A stretch of 64,000 nucleotides of DNA. It comes from Flavobacterium pallidum. GTDB lineage: Bacteria; Bacteroidota; Bacteroidia; Flavobacteriales; Flavobacteriaceae. Positions 45,592 to 54,473 of this stretch are shown piece by piece. The position numbers were made by a program, and so were the translations under genes. The stretch spans positions 1,240,001 through 1,304,000 of the forward strand of contig NZ_CP029187.1 of assembly GCF_003097535.1 (NCBI RefSeq), given 5' to 3'. The notes under the pieces were generated by a model. That model searched no databases. It saw only the letters and a program-made list of their open reading frames with translations, and was not told the DNA's origin. Position 1 is the stretch's first letter. Each line of letters begins with the position of its first letter.

Positions 45592-46025
45592 AGAAACCAC
45601 AAAAGCCACTCGAATTTTTTATTCCTTCCACTTCGGACAAACAGGAATTGCCTTTTTCTGAAACGGGTATTTCCGCCGGTTTCCCATCACCTGCAATGGA
45701 TTTTATGGAAGCCAAAGTCGACATGAATGACATATTGGTCAAAAACCCGAAAACGACTTTCTACGCGCGTGTCAGCGGCAATTCGATGATTAATGCCGGG
45801 ATTGCAGACCAGGATATTCTGGTGATCGACAAAAGCATCATGCCTGCAGACAACCATATAGCCGTCTGTTTTATCGATGGGGATTTCACCGTAAAAAGGA
45901 TCAAGCTCAAAAAGGAAGGGGTATTCCTAATGCCGGAAAACGACAGTTATCCTGAAATCCAGGTGAAGGAAGAACAGCAGTTTGTGATTTGGGGTGTGGT
46001 CACTTATGTGGTCAAAAAGCTTTGA
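45582..46025 (+). CDS. umuD: UmuD-like S24 self-cleaving protein
   Basis: A 147-aa LexA/UmuD family (S24) protein without a DNA-binding domain. The self-cleavage site is Ala32-Gly33 in SAGFPSPAMD, and the catalytic dyad is Ser68 in VSGNSM and Lys105 in FTVKRI. RecA filaments trigger the cleavage in the family, producing the active partner of UmuC. Its start lies within the 3' end of umuC, so the pair is translated from one mRNA. It converges with the transglutaminase gene, the stops being adjacent. Confidence 0.93.
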   Translation: MSLEKPQKPLEFFIPSTSDKQELPFSETGISAGFPSPAMDFMEAKVDMNDILVKNPKTTFYARVSGNSMINAGIADQDILVIDKSIMPADNHIAVCFIDGDFTVKRIKLKKEGVFLMPENDSYPEIQVKEEQQFVIWGVVTYVVKKL

Positions 46026-47069
46026 TTACTCGCTTACCCTGATCTTGAAACGCGCCACAACACCGCCGTTGAAAAGGATGTCGAGATGCCTGGCTTTCAC
46101 GTCATCAGCTGCATACGTGAAATAGTAGGTGTCTTCTTGCCTTTCAAAAGGGATGGTCAGTTGCTTCTTCCCGATTTCATCATATTCGTCTCCTGCCTCT
46201 TTGCGTGAGAGGGGTTTGTGCCGGACATTGGTGTTTATCTGAATCTTTTTTGTTCTGTTAACGGCGCTGTTACGGATACTGAACCGGATTGTATCGCCTA
46301 AACGAACGGCTAGGATGCCACTGTCAGGTTTGATAACTTCAATGTATTCCAATTTGTTTCCGGGAATATAAGGTGCATCCTTATACTGCTTTTTCGTAAT
46401 CGATGTCGATGCAAGTAATGTAGTATCTTTTGGGAAATGATTCCGCGAAAATCTTTCCACCGGTGTCAGCCAATAATAGTCATTGAAACGTTTTACGAAT
46501 TTCTTCAGTTTGCCTGTTTTGTCATTCCGCGTACATCCGCCTGCTGCCCACGTGACATCAAGCCAATACGGTTTCCCATCAGCAATCATATAGTTCCAGG
46601 CATGGTCTAAAGGGCCCATCCTGCCAATCTGCGAAGGGTGGTCTTTGGTATATCCTGAAACGACGGAACATTCAATACCGCTGTATCCACACATCATCTG
46701 GAATAAACGCGCATAGCCTTCGCAAATGCCTTTCTTTTTCCGGATGACTTTATTAATATACTCCTGCTGTTGCTTTGCCAGCCTGGCTTTACAGTCATCA
46801 GCATCCTTACATTTAAAAGATTTCGCCGGCTTGCGGTTGTTATACCCATGGTAATCATACGCAATATTGTCTGTAATCCAAATGAAAATAGCACGTGCTT
46901 TGTCCGTCTGGCTGGTATAATTTTTTGTAAGTTCGTAAGAAAGCTGCTTGATATCGCTTCGGTATTTTACCATTTTTGCCATGCTGTCCACCTTCGTGAA
47001 AACCATCTTTTCCTGCGAAAAGACCATTCCTGAAAATAAAATGAAGAGGACGGCAAAACGATATTTCAT
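46026..47069 (-). CDS. Secreted transglutaminase-like protein
   Basis: A 347-aa exported protein (signal peptide MKYRFAVLFILFSGMVFSQ). A transglutaminase-like core at about residues 45-200 has the triad Cys116 (KGICEGYA), His156 (DHAWNY) and Asp171 (WLDVTWA). Such domains act as proteases or cross-linking enzymes on cell-wall or protein substrates. A C-terminal beta domain (about 235-347) follows. I chose ATG 47069 for the clean signal peptide; the frame stays open upstream into the symporter gene. It is the last gene on the minus-strand run, 35 bases after the symporter, but no galactose-related role is evident. Confidence 0.85.
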   Translation of the reverse strand: MKYRFAVLFILFSGMVFSQEKMVFTKVDSMAKMVKYRSDIKQLSYELTKNYTSQTDKARAIFIWITDNIAYDYHGYNNRKPAKSFKCKDADDCKARLAKQQQEYINKVIRKKKGICEGYARLFQMMCGYSGIECSVVSGYTKDHPSQIGRMGPLDHAWNYMIADGKPYWLDVTWAAGGCTRNDKTGKLKKFVKRFNDYYWLTPVERFSRNHFPKDTTLLASTSITKKQYKDAPYIPGNKLEYIEVIKPDSGILAVRLGDTIRFSIRNSAVNRTKKIQINTNVRHKPLSRKEAGDEYDEIGKKQLTIPFERQEDTYYFTYAADDVKARHLDILFNGGVVARFKIRVSE

Positions 47070-47104
47070 AGAAATCCTTTTTGCCAAAACTAAGCAATAA
47101 ACCT

Positions 47105-48790
47105 TTACCAGAAAAGCATATACAACGCCGCCGTAATAGCACAAACGATAATAGCGCCTACTGTAAATCCGGCATTGGTTTTGAACATCGAAGCGTCCAC
47201 TTCGAGTCCGTTCGGCTGTAAACCGTTTCGGGTTTCCAATTTGCTGATGAGGTACATGCCGATGATACAAACCGCGAATACGATACCCATACGGTCAATG
47301 AACGGAATTTCATAAACACCGGTACTGTTCGGTACGGCCCAGCCTGAATCATAAAGGAACGACAGGTCCACAAAGCCCGGCAGGAACTTCAACACGATCG
47401 ACAATATGAAACCTCCAATCATTGAAAACAGCGCCGCATTTGAGGTGGTTTTTTTCCAAAAGAAACCCAATAAGAACATCGCAAATACACCCGGACTTAC
47501 AAATCCTGTGTACTCCTGAATATACTGGAACCCTTGTTTGCCTTCACCCATCAGTTTTTCACCGATGACCAACGCGAGCAATATCGCCATCAGCATTGAA
47601 ACCACCACGGTGATTTTCCCGACACGCACGACTTTTTTATCTTCAGCCTCTTTGTTGATGGCTTTCTTATAAATATCAAGGGAGAAAATGGTAGCGATAC
47701 TATTGGCTTTTCCAGCAAGCGAAGCGACGATTGCTGCCGTCAGCGCTGCAAATGCCACGCCTTTTAATCCGGTTGGCAAAAGATTCAGCAAGGTTGGATA
47801 GGCTTTATTTACGTCGACAATGCCCTTTGAATCGAGCAATTCCGTCTGGAACATGCCTTGTTGGTACAATACATAAGCCGCAATTCCCGGGATGACCACG
47901 ATTAAAGGCATCAATAGTTTCAGGAATGCACTGAACAGGATTCCGGCACGTGCCGTCTTCAGGTCGGCACCCAAGGCACGTTGCGTGATATATTGGTTGC
48001 AGCCCCAGTAATTCAGGTTTACAATCAGCATACCGCCTATCAATACTGAAATGCCTGGCAGGTCCATATAATTGGCATTCGATTTATCGAAAATCATATG
48101 GAAATGATCGTTTGCTTTGGTCGTCAATAACTTAAATCCGTTCAGCACACCCGGCTCGCCGAATTTATCCGCCACAAGATCCAATGCGATATAAGTGGCG
48201 ACCAATCCGCCCAGGATCAGGAAAAATACCTGGATTACATCAGTGTAGCCAATGACTTTCATGCCGCCCAGCGTGATGAAAATAGCAAATAAAGATAATA
48301 GCCCGATACAAAGATGAATGTCCAGCCCCGAAATACCGTGGATGGCCAATGCCCCTAAATATAAAATCGACATCAGGTTGACTACTACATAAAGCAACAG
48401 CCAGAATACCGCCATAATCATCGCTACCGTGCCATTATAACGCTGACTCAGGAATTGCGGCATCGTAAAAATCTTGTTCTTCAGATAAACGGGAATGAAA
48501 AATATTGCGACAATAATCAATGTAATGGCGGCCATCCATTCATAAGTCGCAATCGCCAAACCAATCTTGAACCCGCTGCCGCTCATCCCGATGAATTGCT
48601 CCGCGCTGATGTTACTCGCAATCAGTGATGCACCAATCGCCCACCACGTCAGCGATCCTTCGGCAAGGAAATAATCCTTGCTTGACGTTTCCTCTTTTCT
48701 TTTTTTACGATAAATCCAAATGCCGTAACCGACAATCAGGATGAAATAACAAAAGAAAACAATATAGTCGGCGGTAGATAGTGTGCTCAT
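47105..48790 (-). CDS. Sodium/sugar symporter (SSS family, SglT-like)
   Basis: A 561-aa inner-membrane Na+/solute symporter with about 14 hydrophobic helices. The diagnostic N-terminal segment LTWWAIGASLIASNISAEQFIGMSG and the central NYWGCNQYITQRALGA match sugar-type members such as vSGLT. From its position beside galT, galK and galM the likely substrate is galactose (or glucose). The start at 48790 gives MSTLSTADYIVFF; an upstream in-frame TTG was rejected. It lies 25 bases after galT, so it belongs to the galactose operon. Confidence 0.9.
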   Translation of the reverse strand: MSTLSTADYIVFFCYFILIVGYGIWIYRKKRKEETSSKDYFLAEGSLTWWAIGASLIASNISAEQFIGMSGSGFKIGLAIATYEWMAAITLIIVAIFFIPVYLKNKIFTMPQFLSQRYNGTVAMIMAVFWLLLYVVVNLMSILYLGALAIHGISGLDIHLCIGLLSLFAIFITLGGMKVIGYTDVIQVFFLILGGLVATYIALDLVADKFGEPGVLNGFKLLTTKANDHFHMIFDKSNANYMDLPGISVLIGGMLIVNLNYWGCNQYITQRALGADLKTARAGILFSAFLKLLMPLIVVIPGIAAYVLYQQGMFQTELLDSKGIVDVNKAYPTLLNLLPTGLKGVAFAALTAAIVASLAGKANSIATIFSLDIYKKAINKEAEDKKVVRVGKITVVVSMLMAILLALVIGEKLMGEGKQGFQYIQEYTGFVSPGVFAMFLLGFFWKKTTSNAALFSMIGGFILSIVLKFLPGFVDLSFLYDSGWAVPNSTGVYEIPFIDRMGIVFAVCIIGMYLISKLETRNGLQPNGLEVDASMFKTNAGFTVGAIIVCAITAALYMLFW

Positions 48791-48815
48791 AAGCAATGGT
48801 TTTAATGAGGGAAAG

Positions 48816-49862
48816 TTAACGTTTTTTGTAATGGATATCCGGGAGCTGCCTCAGGATTTCAGCGCTTTTTTCCGGGGTAATGTCACGCTGCGCCTCGCCC
48901 AGCATTTCATAACCGACCATAAATTTCTTCACGCTCGCCGACCGTAATAACGGCGGATAAAAATGCATATGGAAATGCCATTCCGGATGTGCGGCCTTAT
49001 CTGTCGGTGCCTGATGAATTCCTGAGGAATACGGGAAGGAAGTTTCGAAGAGGTTGTCGTATTTTACTGTAATGCCTTTCATGATTGCTGCGTAAGCGCG
49101 TTTTTCGTCGTTGCTCATCGAAATCAAACTTCCGAAATGCCGCTTGCTGATGATCATCGTTTCATAAGGCCACGTTGCCCAAAATGGTACCAATGCGACA
49201 AAATGCGCATTCTCAATCACGATGCGTTCACCGAGTTTCAGTTCCTGTTCAAGATAATCCTTTAAAAGGCTGGTTTTATTTTTCTGGTAATATTTCTCAA
49301 GCTGTTTCTGGGTTTTTTCGATTGCTGTAGGCAAAGACGATTGCGCCCAGATCTGGCCATGCGGGTGCGGATTGCTGCAGCCCATCACCGCGCCTTTGTT
49401 CTCGAAAATCTGCACATGGTTGATGAAATCGCGATTGCCTAAATCAAGATATTGCTGCGTCCAGAGGTCGATGATCTTCTCAATGGCGCTCACTTCCATT
49501 TCCGGAATCGTAAGGTTGTGTGCCGGCGAAAAGCACACGACACGGTTGATTCCGCGCTCCGGCTGGAACCGGAAAAGCGGATCGGTATTGATGTCGGTAG
49601 CAATGTCGTCGTTGAGCAATGCCGGGAAATCATTGTCGAAAACGTAAACGTCCTGGTAATCTTCATTCCGCTCGCCGTTGGAGCGCGAATTGCCCGGGCA
49701 CAAATAACATGTTGCGTCATATTGTGGCAGGCTGCTGTCCGTCACCGATTCTTTCTGGCCCTGCCAGGGTCGTTTGGAACGGTGTGGGGAAACCAGTATC
49801 CACTCGCCTGTGAGCGGGTTGTAACGGCGGTGCGGATGTTCATTTCTGTCGAATGTCTTCAT
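48816..49862 (-). CDS. galT: UDP-glucose--hexose-1-phosphate uridylyltransferase
   Basis: Leloir-pathway enzyme that exchanges UMP between UDP-glucose and galactose-1-phosphate. The 348-aa protein has the zinc-site cysteines in CYLCPGN (Cys52, Cys55) and the active-site His166-Pro-His168 in GCSNPHPHGQ, where the second histidine carries UMP. The C-terminal half has ETSFPYSSGIHQAP and HFHMHFYPPL. It follows galK after 105 bases that hold a dispersed repeat element, and it precedes the symporter. A UDP-galactose 4-epimerase gene is not in the window. Confidence 0.96.
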   Translation of the reverse strand: MKTFDRNEHPHRRYNPLTGEWILVSPHRSKRPWQGQKESVTDSSLPQYDATCYLCPGNSRSNGERNEDYQDVYVFDNDFPALLNDDIATDINTDPLFRFQPERGINRVVCFSPAHNLTIPEMEVSAIEKIIDLWTQQYLDLGNRDFINHVQIFENKGAVMGCSNPHPHGQIWAQSSLPTAIEKTQKQLEKYYQKNKTSLLKDYLEQELKLGERIVIENAHFVALVPFWATWPYETMIISKRHFGSLISMSNDEKRAYAAIMKGITVKYDNLFETSFPYSSGIHQAPTDKAAHPEWHFHMHFYPPLLRSASVKKFMVGYEMLGEAQRDITPEKSAEILRQLPDIHYKKR

Positions 49863-49875
49863 ATTACGAGGATTT

Positions 49876-49964
49876 GCGTGAGGGATGGCAGCGGCAGCCC
49901 GGAGTCTCGTTTTTTCAACGAGACGAGGACTATAGCGGACAGCCCGGCCCGCAGGGACACGCCC
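49876..49964. repeat. Dispersed intergenic element, copy 2
   Basis: Plus-strand order: GCGTGAGGGATGGCAGCGG, an 8-bp perfect hairpin (GTCTCGTT 49904-49911 with AACGAGAC 49917-49924), then GGACAGCCCGGCCCGCAGGG and ACACGCC. The outer blocks match 57328-57437; the hairpin is different there. It separates galK from galT. Confidence 0.7.
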
Positions 49965-49967
49965 AAA

Positions 49968-51137
49968 TTATTTTTTATAAACTGATGTTCCTTTTGAAAT
50001 CTTAATCTTATACGCCTGAAGCGCGATCCCGAACTGTTCCTGATACGCTTTAGTTGTTCGTTCAATAATTCCCTCTTCACTGCCTTTCTGCACCAGGCAA
50101 ATCGCGCAACCGCCAAAGCCGCCGCCCATCATGCGGGCGCCGAGAACGGTTTGTTCTGAAGAAACGCTTTCTACCAGGAAATCGATTTCGGGGCAGCTCA
50201 CTTCATATTCTTTGGAAAGGCCGTGGTGCGTTTCTGACATTAGCCTTCCGAGCCTTGCAAAATCTGCCTGTTCCAAAGCATCAACAGCTTCAAGTACGCG
50301 CCGTATTTCGGTGACAACAAAATGGCAACGGCGGAAATTGATTTCGCCGAGTTCAGAGCGCAGTTCGAGCAATTGTGTTTCGGTACAATCGCGGAATGTA
50401 CGGACTTCGGGGAACTGTTTTTTTACCAGCGCCAAGCCTTGCTCAGTCTCACGTCGTCGGTCATTATAACCCGATGTGAGGTGTGTGTGCTTGACTTTAC
50501 TGTCGAGTAAAAGTAAGGCGTAATTTTTAAAATCGGCATTATGGTATTCGTATTCAAGGCTGTCGCAATCGAGTTTGATGACTTTTCGTTTCTTGCCGAA
50601 AACACTTGCAAACTGGTCCATAATGCCACAATGGACACCGGCAAAAGTGTGTTCTGCTTTTTGCCCGATCAGGGCGATACGTTCTTTAGATAGGCCAAGT
50701 GAAAAGATGCTGTCCATCGCAAAGCCAAAGCCGCATTCGACCGCTGCAGAAGAGGAAAGTCCGGCCCCCATGGGAATCGTACTGCTGAAAGCAATGTTAA
50801 ATCCTCTTACCGGAAACTGCATTTCAAGGAGTTGATGCAATACGCCCAGGATGTAATTCGGCCACATCGCAGCTGCCGGCACAACAGGGTTTTGAAGGCT
50901 GAAACGGAATTTTTCATTCAGGTCTAAAGCGACTAAAGTACAGTCGTCTGAATCGCTTTCGGAAACGGCAAAACAAATGTATTTATTGATGGCGGCGGGC
51001 AATACGAAACCGTGGTTGTAATCGACGTGTTCCCCAATGATGTTGATCCGGCCAGGTGACAAAAAAATGTGCTTCGGCATGCTGCCGAATTCCTTTTCAA
51101 ATCCTGCTGTCGTATTACGGATGAGTTTTTTCTTCAT
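49968..51137 (-). CDS. galK: Galactokinase
   Basis: GHMP-family kinase that phosphorylates alpha-D-galactose with ATP. The 389-aa protein has the galactokinase signature GRINIIGEHVDYNHGFVLP near residue 30, the ATP loop PMGAGLSSSAAVE near 125 and the C-terminal GARMMGGGFGGCAICLV. ATG 51137 is chosen; the longer reading uses an upstream TTG. It starts 9 bases after the GH53 gene ends, so galM-GH53-galK form a tight block, with galT beyond the repeat element. Confidence 0.96.
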   Translation of the reverse strand: MKKKLIRNTTAGFEKEFGSMPKHIFLSPGRINIIGEHVDYNHGFVLPAAINKYICFAVSESDSDDCTLVALDLNEKFRFSLQNPVVPAAAMWPNYILGVLHQLLEMQFPVRGFNIAFSSTIPMGAGLSSSAAVECGFGFAMDSIFSLGLSKERIALIGQKAEHTFAGVHCGIMDQFASVFGKKRKVIKLDCDSLEYEYHNADFKNYALLLLDSKVKHTHLTSGYNDRRRETEQGLALVKKQFPEVRTFRDCTETQLLELRSELGEINFRRCHFVVTEIRRVLEAVDALEQADFARLGRLMSETHHGLSKEYEVSCPEIDFLVESVSSEQTVLGARMMGGGFGGCAICLVQKGSEEGIIERTTKAYQEQFGIALQAYKIKISKGTSVYKK

Positions 51138-51146
51138 GGTTTTCAA

Positions 51147-52217
51147 TTATTCTGCAAAAACAGCCATCACAGGCAAGGCGTTGTGGTTGAAATCCCAAAG
51201 CGCCTGGTTTTCGAAAGTAGAGCCGTTGGTTGCTTCCGGGCCGCGGAATGAGAGCCATTCGCCGCCCCAATAAGCAAAGCCGAATCCTTTCGACGTGGAC
51301 TTTACACTGCTTTTTAACGCGTTAAGAAAATCTTTCTGTCCGGCTGACGTTGCGGGAAATCCGGGAATCAACTGGTTTTCCAATCCTACAATATTGTTGG
51401 TCCAGTCCGCCCATTGTAAGGTAAACGGATAAGCGGTTTCGGCTATAATGACTTTTTTATTATAGGTCGTGCCTAAGGATTCTATGGTGTTTTTTACGTC
51501 GGTCAGGCTCTTGCCATGCCAAACGGGGTAATATGACAGTCCGATGTAGTCATAGTCGATTGCCGCGACTTTATTGAAAAACCAATCAGAGCCGGTCATT
51601 CCTGCAAAATGCAGCATGATTTTTGTGCCGGGCGCTTCACTCCTGATCGTAGCGCTTGCGGCAGTAACCAGTTGCAGGTATTGTGCTTCGTTCGTGGTGA
51701 TCTTTCCTTTAGGCCAGAGGAATCCGTCGTTGGTTTCATTCCCGATCTGGAAAATGTCGGGATGGATTTCGCTTAGGATGGTGGAGGTGTAAGCGGAAAT
51801 GGCATTTTTCAAATCGGCGAAAGAAAGGGCTTGCCAGGCCGTGGGGGTAGTCTGGTTTCCAGGATCGGCCCACGTATCAGAATAATGGACGGTAAGCCAG
51901 ACCTTCATTCCGGCATTTTTTACGCGTGTCGCAAGCGCTTTTACTTCAGCCAAACCCGAATGGGATGTGGCGGGATCTTTCCAAAGGCGTATCCGGATGG
52001 TATTACAGCCGGCATTTTTCAATGTGGTGATCGCATCCTCGGTTTGCAGATTGTTTTTGTAAGCCGCACCGGCGCTTTCCGCTTCCGGTAAAGTAGACAG
52101 GTCTGCTGCGCGGATGAATTCTTCGGTAACCGGGTTTCCTCCGGTTTTTTTATCATCGCCTGAACAGGAACTGAAAACGGCAATAATTAAAAAAAGGAAT
52201 AGGGCTTTAGGCTTCAT
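51147..52217 (-). CDS. Arabinogalactan endo-beta-1,4-galactanase (GH53) lipoprotein
   Basis: A 356-aa glycoside hydrolase family 53 enzyme that cuts beta-1,4-galactan side chains of pectin. It is a lipoprotein (lipobox FSSC, Cys18) followed by SGDDKK, an acidic start compatible with export to the cell surface. The barrel has RAADLSTLPEAE, the acid/base Glu161 in IGNETNDG and the nucleophile Glu260 in VIIAETAYPF. Products would feed the symporter and Leloir enzymes encoded around it. Its start overlaps the galM stop by four bases (ATGA). Confidence 0.93.
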   Translation of the reverse strand: MKPKALFLFLIIAVFSSCSGDDKKTGGNPVTEEFIRAADLSTLPEAESAGAAYKNNLQTEDAITTLKNAGCNTIRIRLWKDPATSHSGLAEVKALATRVKNAGMKVWLTVHYSDTWADPGNQTTPTAWQALSFADLKNAISAYTSTILSEIHPDIFQIGNETNDGFLWPKGKITTNEAQYLQLVTAASATIRSEAPGTKIMLHFAGMTGSDWFFNKVAAIDYDYIGLSYYPVWHGKSLTDVKNTIESLGTTYNKKVIIAETAYPFTLQWADWTNNIVGLENQLIPGFPATSAGQKDFLNALKSSVKSTSKGFGFAYWGGEWLSFRGPEATNGSTFENQALWDFNHNALPVMAVFAE

Positions 52218-53257
52218 GTGGTATGTTTTTTAAAATGATATACTGTTTTATGATGATAGATTTCTCCTTTTTTTAAAATGGCATTCGGGAATTTAATGTG
52301 GTTCGGGGCATCAGGATAATTCTGGGTTTCAAAACAAATGCCGCTTAGCGGATGGTATGCGGCATGCTCTTTGCCGTTGATCTGGCTGAAGCAATTTCCG
52401 CCGACGTAAATGTGCAAGCCTGGCTGATTGGTGTAAACTTCCATTTTCAGGCCGTTTTTTTTGCTGAAGAGCGTTGCAGCCATGCTTTTCCCATCGATGG
52501 CAAAAGTATTGTCGATGCTTTGGGGACAATTTTTTGCAGTCCTGAAATCGAAATCCGTATTTCCGACGGAGAGGAAATTACCGGTAGGGACGTTTCCGGA
52601 ATCGGTTTCAAGGTACTGGTCGGAATGGACCTGCAATTGCTGTTCCACAACCGACTCTGTGTGGCCATCGAGGTTGAAATAACTGTGATGCGTGAGGTTG
52701 ATGGCTGTATCGTCATCTGCGGAGGCGGAATATTCTACCATAAACTGATTGTCGTCAGTGAGGGAATAAGTCAGCGTGACGTGCAGGGTGCCGGGATAAT
52801 TTTCCTCACCATCCGTGCTTGTATAAGTAAAAGTGAGGCGGTTTTTATGCGGGGTACAATGCCAGATTTTTTGGCTGAAACCGACATGTCCGCCATGCAG
52901 TGCGTTATTGCCATTGTTTTTATTGAGGTTGATTTTTTGGCCGTTTAAAACGAACTCCGCGTTCCCAATACGTCCGGCATAGCGCCCAACCGTAGCGCCG
53001 AAATAGGGCGCACTTGGCAGGCGGAACGAATCAATATAATCCTTAAGGGTGTCAAATCCCAAAACGACATCGGTGAAATTGCCATCCAGATTGGGGATTT
53101 GGAGTGAAGTGACGGTCGCGCCGTAGTCGGTCGCACAAAGGGTCATTCCGTTTTTGTTCGAAATTTTATAAATGAAAGATTCATTCCGGTTTTCATCAAA
53201 ACCAAAAAAATCTGCATTTATACGGGTGTTAAAATGTGGTATGTGTTTTATTTTCAT
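52214..53257 (-). CDS. galM: Aldose 1-epimerase (mutarotase)
   Basis: Interconverts alpha and beta anomers of galactose and glucose so that galactokinase receives the alpha form. The 347-aa protein shows NGNNALHGGHVGFSQKIW, the catalytic His region INLTHHSYFNLDGH and the catalytic Glu in SGICFETQNYPDAPN. ATG 53257 was preferred over a GTG one codon earlier. It is the promoter-proximal gene of the galM-GH53-galK-galT-symporter run, divergent from the GntR regulator with 94 bases between them. Confidence 0.95.
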   Translation of the reverse strand: MKIKHIPHFNTRINADFFGFDENRNESFIYKISNKNGMTLCATDYGATVTSLQIPNLDGNFTDVVLGFDTLKDYIDSFRLPSAPYFGATVGRYAGRIGNAEFVLNGQKINLNKNNGNNALHGGHVGFSQKIWHCTPHKNRLTFTYTSTDGEENYPGTLHVTLTYSLTDDNQFMVEYSASADDDTAINLTHHSYFNLDGHTESVVEQQLQVHSDQYLETDSGNVPTGNFLSVGNTDFDFRTAKNCPQSIDNTFAIDGKSMAATLFSKKNGLKMEVYTNQPGLHIYVGGNCFSQINGKEHAAYHPLSGICFETQNYPDAPNHIKFPNAILKKGEIYHHKTVYHFKKHTT

Positions 53258-53310
53258 CACTTTTTTATCAAAAACAGAATCAAAATTAAAAAAACAAATC
53301 TCCTGACCAC

Positions 53311-53326
53311 ACCAGTACCTACCAGT
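53311..53326. promoter_or_regulatory. Candidate operator: direct repeat ACCAGT-N4-ACCAGT
   Basis: Two identical hexamers ACCAGT start 10 bases apart, one helical turn, between the divergent galM and gntR genes and just upstream of the TATATTTG box of the regulator. A preceding ACCACACC adds a partial third half site. This is the natural place for the GntR protein to bind. Confidence 0.5.
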
Positions 53327-53330
53327 TTAG

Positions 53331-53338
53331 TATATTTG
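53331..53338 (+). promoter_or_regulatory. Candidate -7 element for the GntR regulator
   Basis: TATATTTG fits TAnnTTTG and ends 13 bases before the ATG at 53352, so the mRNA leader should be only a few bases long. It abuts the direct repeat, which favours autoregulation. Confidence 0.45.
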
Positions 53339-53351
53339 ACAAATTTTTTTC

Positions 53352-54350
53352 ATGAAAATCATAACGATACAAAGCAATCTTGGTATTCCAAAATACCGCC
53401 AGATCATAGGCTCGATAGAAAAAGCCATTGAGGAATCCCGGTTGCAGCGTGGCGTGAAATTGCCTTCGGTGAATAAGATCAGCATGGAATTTTCATTGTC
53501 GCGCGATACTGTTTTACTTGCCTATGAGGAGCTTAAAAAACGCGGAATCGTTTTTGCCATCCCCGGAAAAGGCTATTATGTAAAAAGTACGGAAGTGGCC
53601 ATTGAGCAAAAAATTTTCCTGCTTTTTGATGAATTGAACAGCTTCAAGGAGGATTTATACAATTCATTTATGGCGAATATCGGGGGGAATGCGCGTGTTG
53701 ATATTTTCTTCCATCATTTCAATAGTAATGTATTCCGGAAGCTTATTGACGACAGCAATGGGAATTATACGAAGTATGTCATCATGCCGACAAACCTTCC
53801 ATCGGCTGCGGAAGCGATAAAAACCCTACCGGTTGACGAGGTGTTTATTTTGGATCAAACCAATGCCGATCTGGATTCGTTTCCTTCAGTGCATCAAAAT
53901 TTTGTAAAGGACATTTATGACGCGTTGCTTGAAGGCAGATCAAGGTTGCAGGCATATGATAAGATGATTATGATCTTTCCTGGTTTCCGTGAGCCAATGG
54001 GAATGAAAGAAGGTTTCGTGAAATTCTGCACCCATTTTAACCTGGATTTTGAAGTCATTCCTGAATTTGACCAGCGCAATATAACGAAAGGCGAAGTCTA
54101 TATTATTCCAAATGATCGCGACCTTGTCAGGGTGATTGAGCAATCGAACAGCCAGGAACTGGTTTTGGGAACAGATTTTGGGATTATTTCCTATAACGAA
54201 ACCCCTTTGAAGAAAATCGTGGCCAACGGCATTACCACCATCTCGACAGATTTTAATGCCATGGGGAAAATTATGGCGGGAATGGTCATTGAGAACAGCA
54301 AAAAACAAATTGAGAATCAAAGCGCTTTGATCATGCGAAACTCTCTTTAA
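53352..54350 (+). CDS. GntR family transcriptional regulator with sugar-binding-like domain
   Basis: A 332-aa regulator. Residues 10-75 form the winged helix of the GntR family (KYRQIIGSIEKAIEESRLQ, LPSVNKISMEFSLSRDTVLLAYEEL, GKGYYVKS). Residues about 80-320 resemble a periplasmic-binding-protein fold used by AraR/LacI-type regulators to sense sugars (YVIMPTNLPS, LGTDFGIISYNETPLKKIV, GITTISTDFNAMGKIMAGMV). It most likely represses or activates the divergent galactan operon in response to galactose or a galacto-oligosaccharide. The effector is inferred from context only. Confidence 0.92.
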   Translation: MKIITIQSNLGIPKYRQIIGSIEKAIEESRLQRGVKLPSVNKISMEFSLSRDTVLLAYEELKKRGIVFAIPGKGYYVKSTEVAIEQKIFLLFDELNSFKEDLYNSFMANIGGNARVDIFFHHFNSNVFRKLIDDSNGNYTKYVIMPTNLPSAAEAIKTLPVDEVFILDQTNADLDSFPSVHQNFVKDIYDALLEGRSRLQAYDKMIMIFPGFREPMGMKEGFVKFCTHFNLDFEVIPEFDQRNITKGEVYIIPNDRDLVRVIEQSNSQELVLGTDFGIISYNETPLKKIVANGITTISTDFNAMGKIMAGMVIENSKKQIENQSALIMRNSL

Positions 54351-54473
54351 TTTTTTAAGATTTCTTTCTGAGGGAATCTTGAAATTTTACTTTTTTAAAT
54401 CATAACATATTGATAAACAGCACCTCTAATTTTACGTTACAGTTCACGGAAGATAACATAAATATTAGAAGTC

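Noticed and set aside
52352..52948. 198-codon plus-strand frame antisense to galM
   Set aside because: GalM on the minus strand has its catalytic motifs intact; the antisense translation resembles no family.
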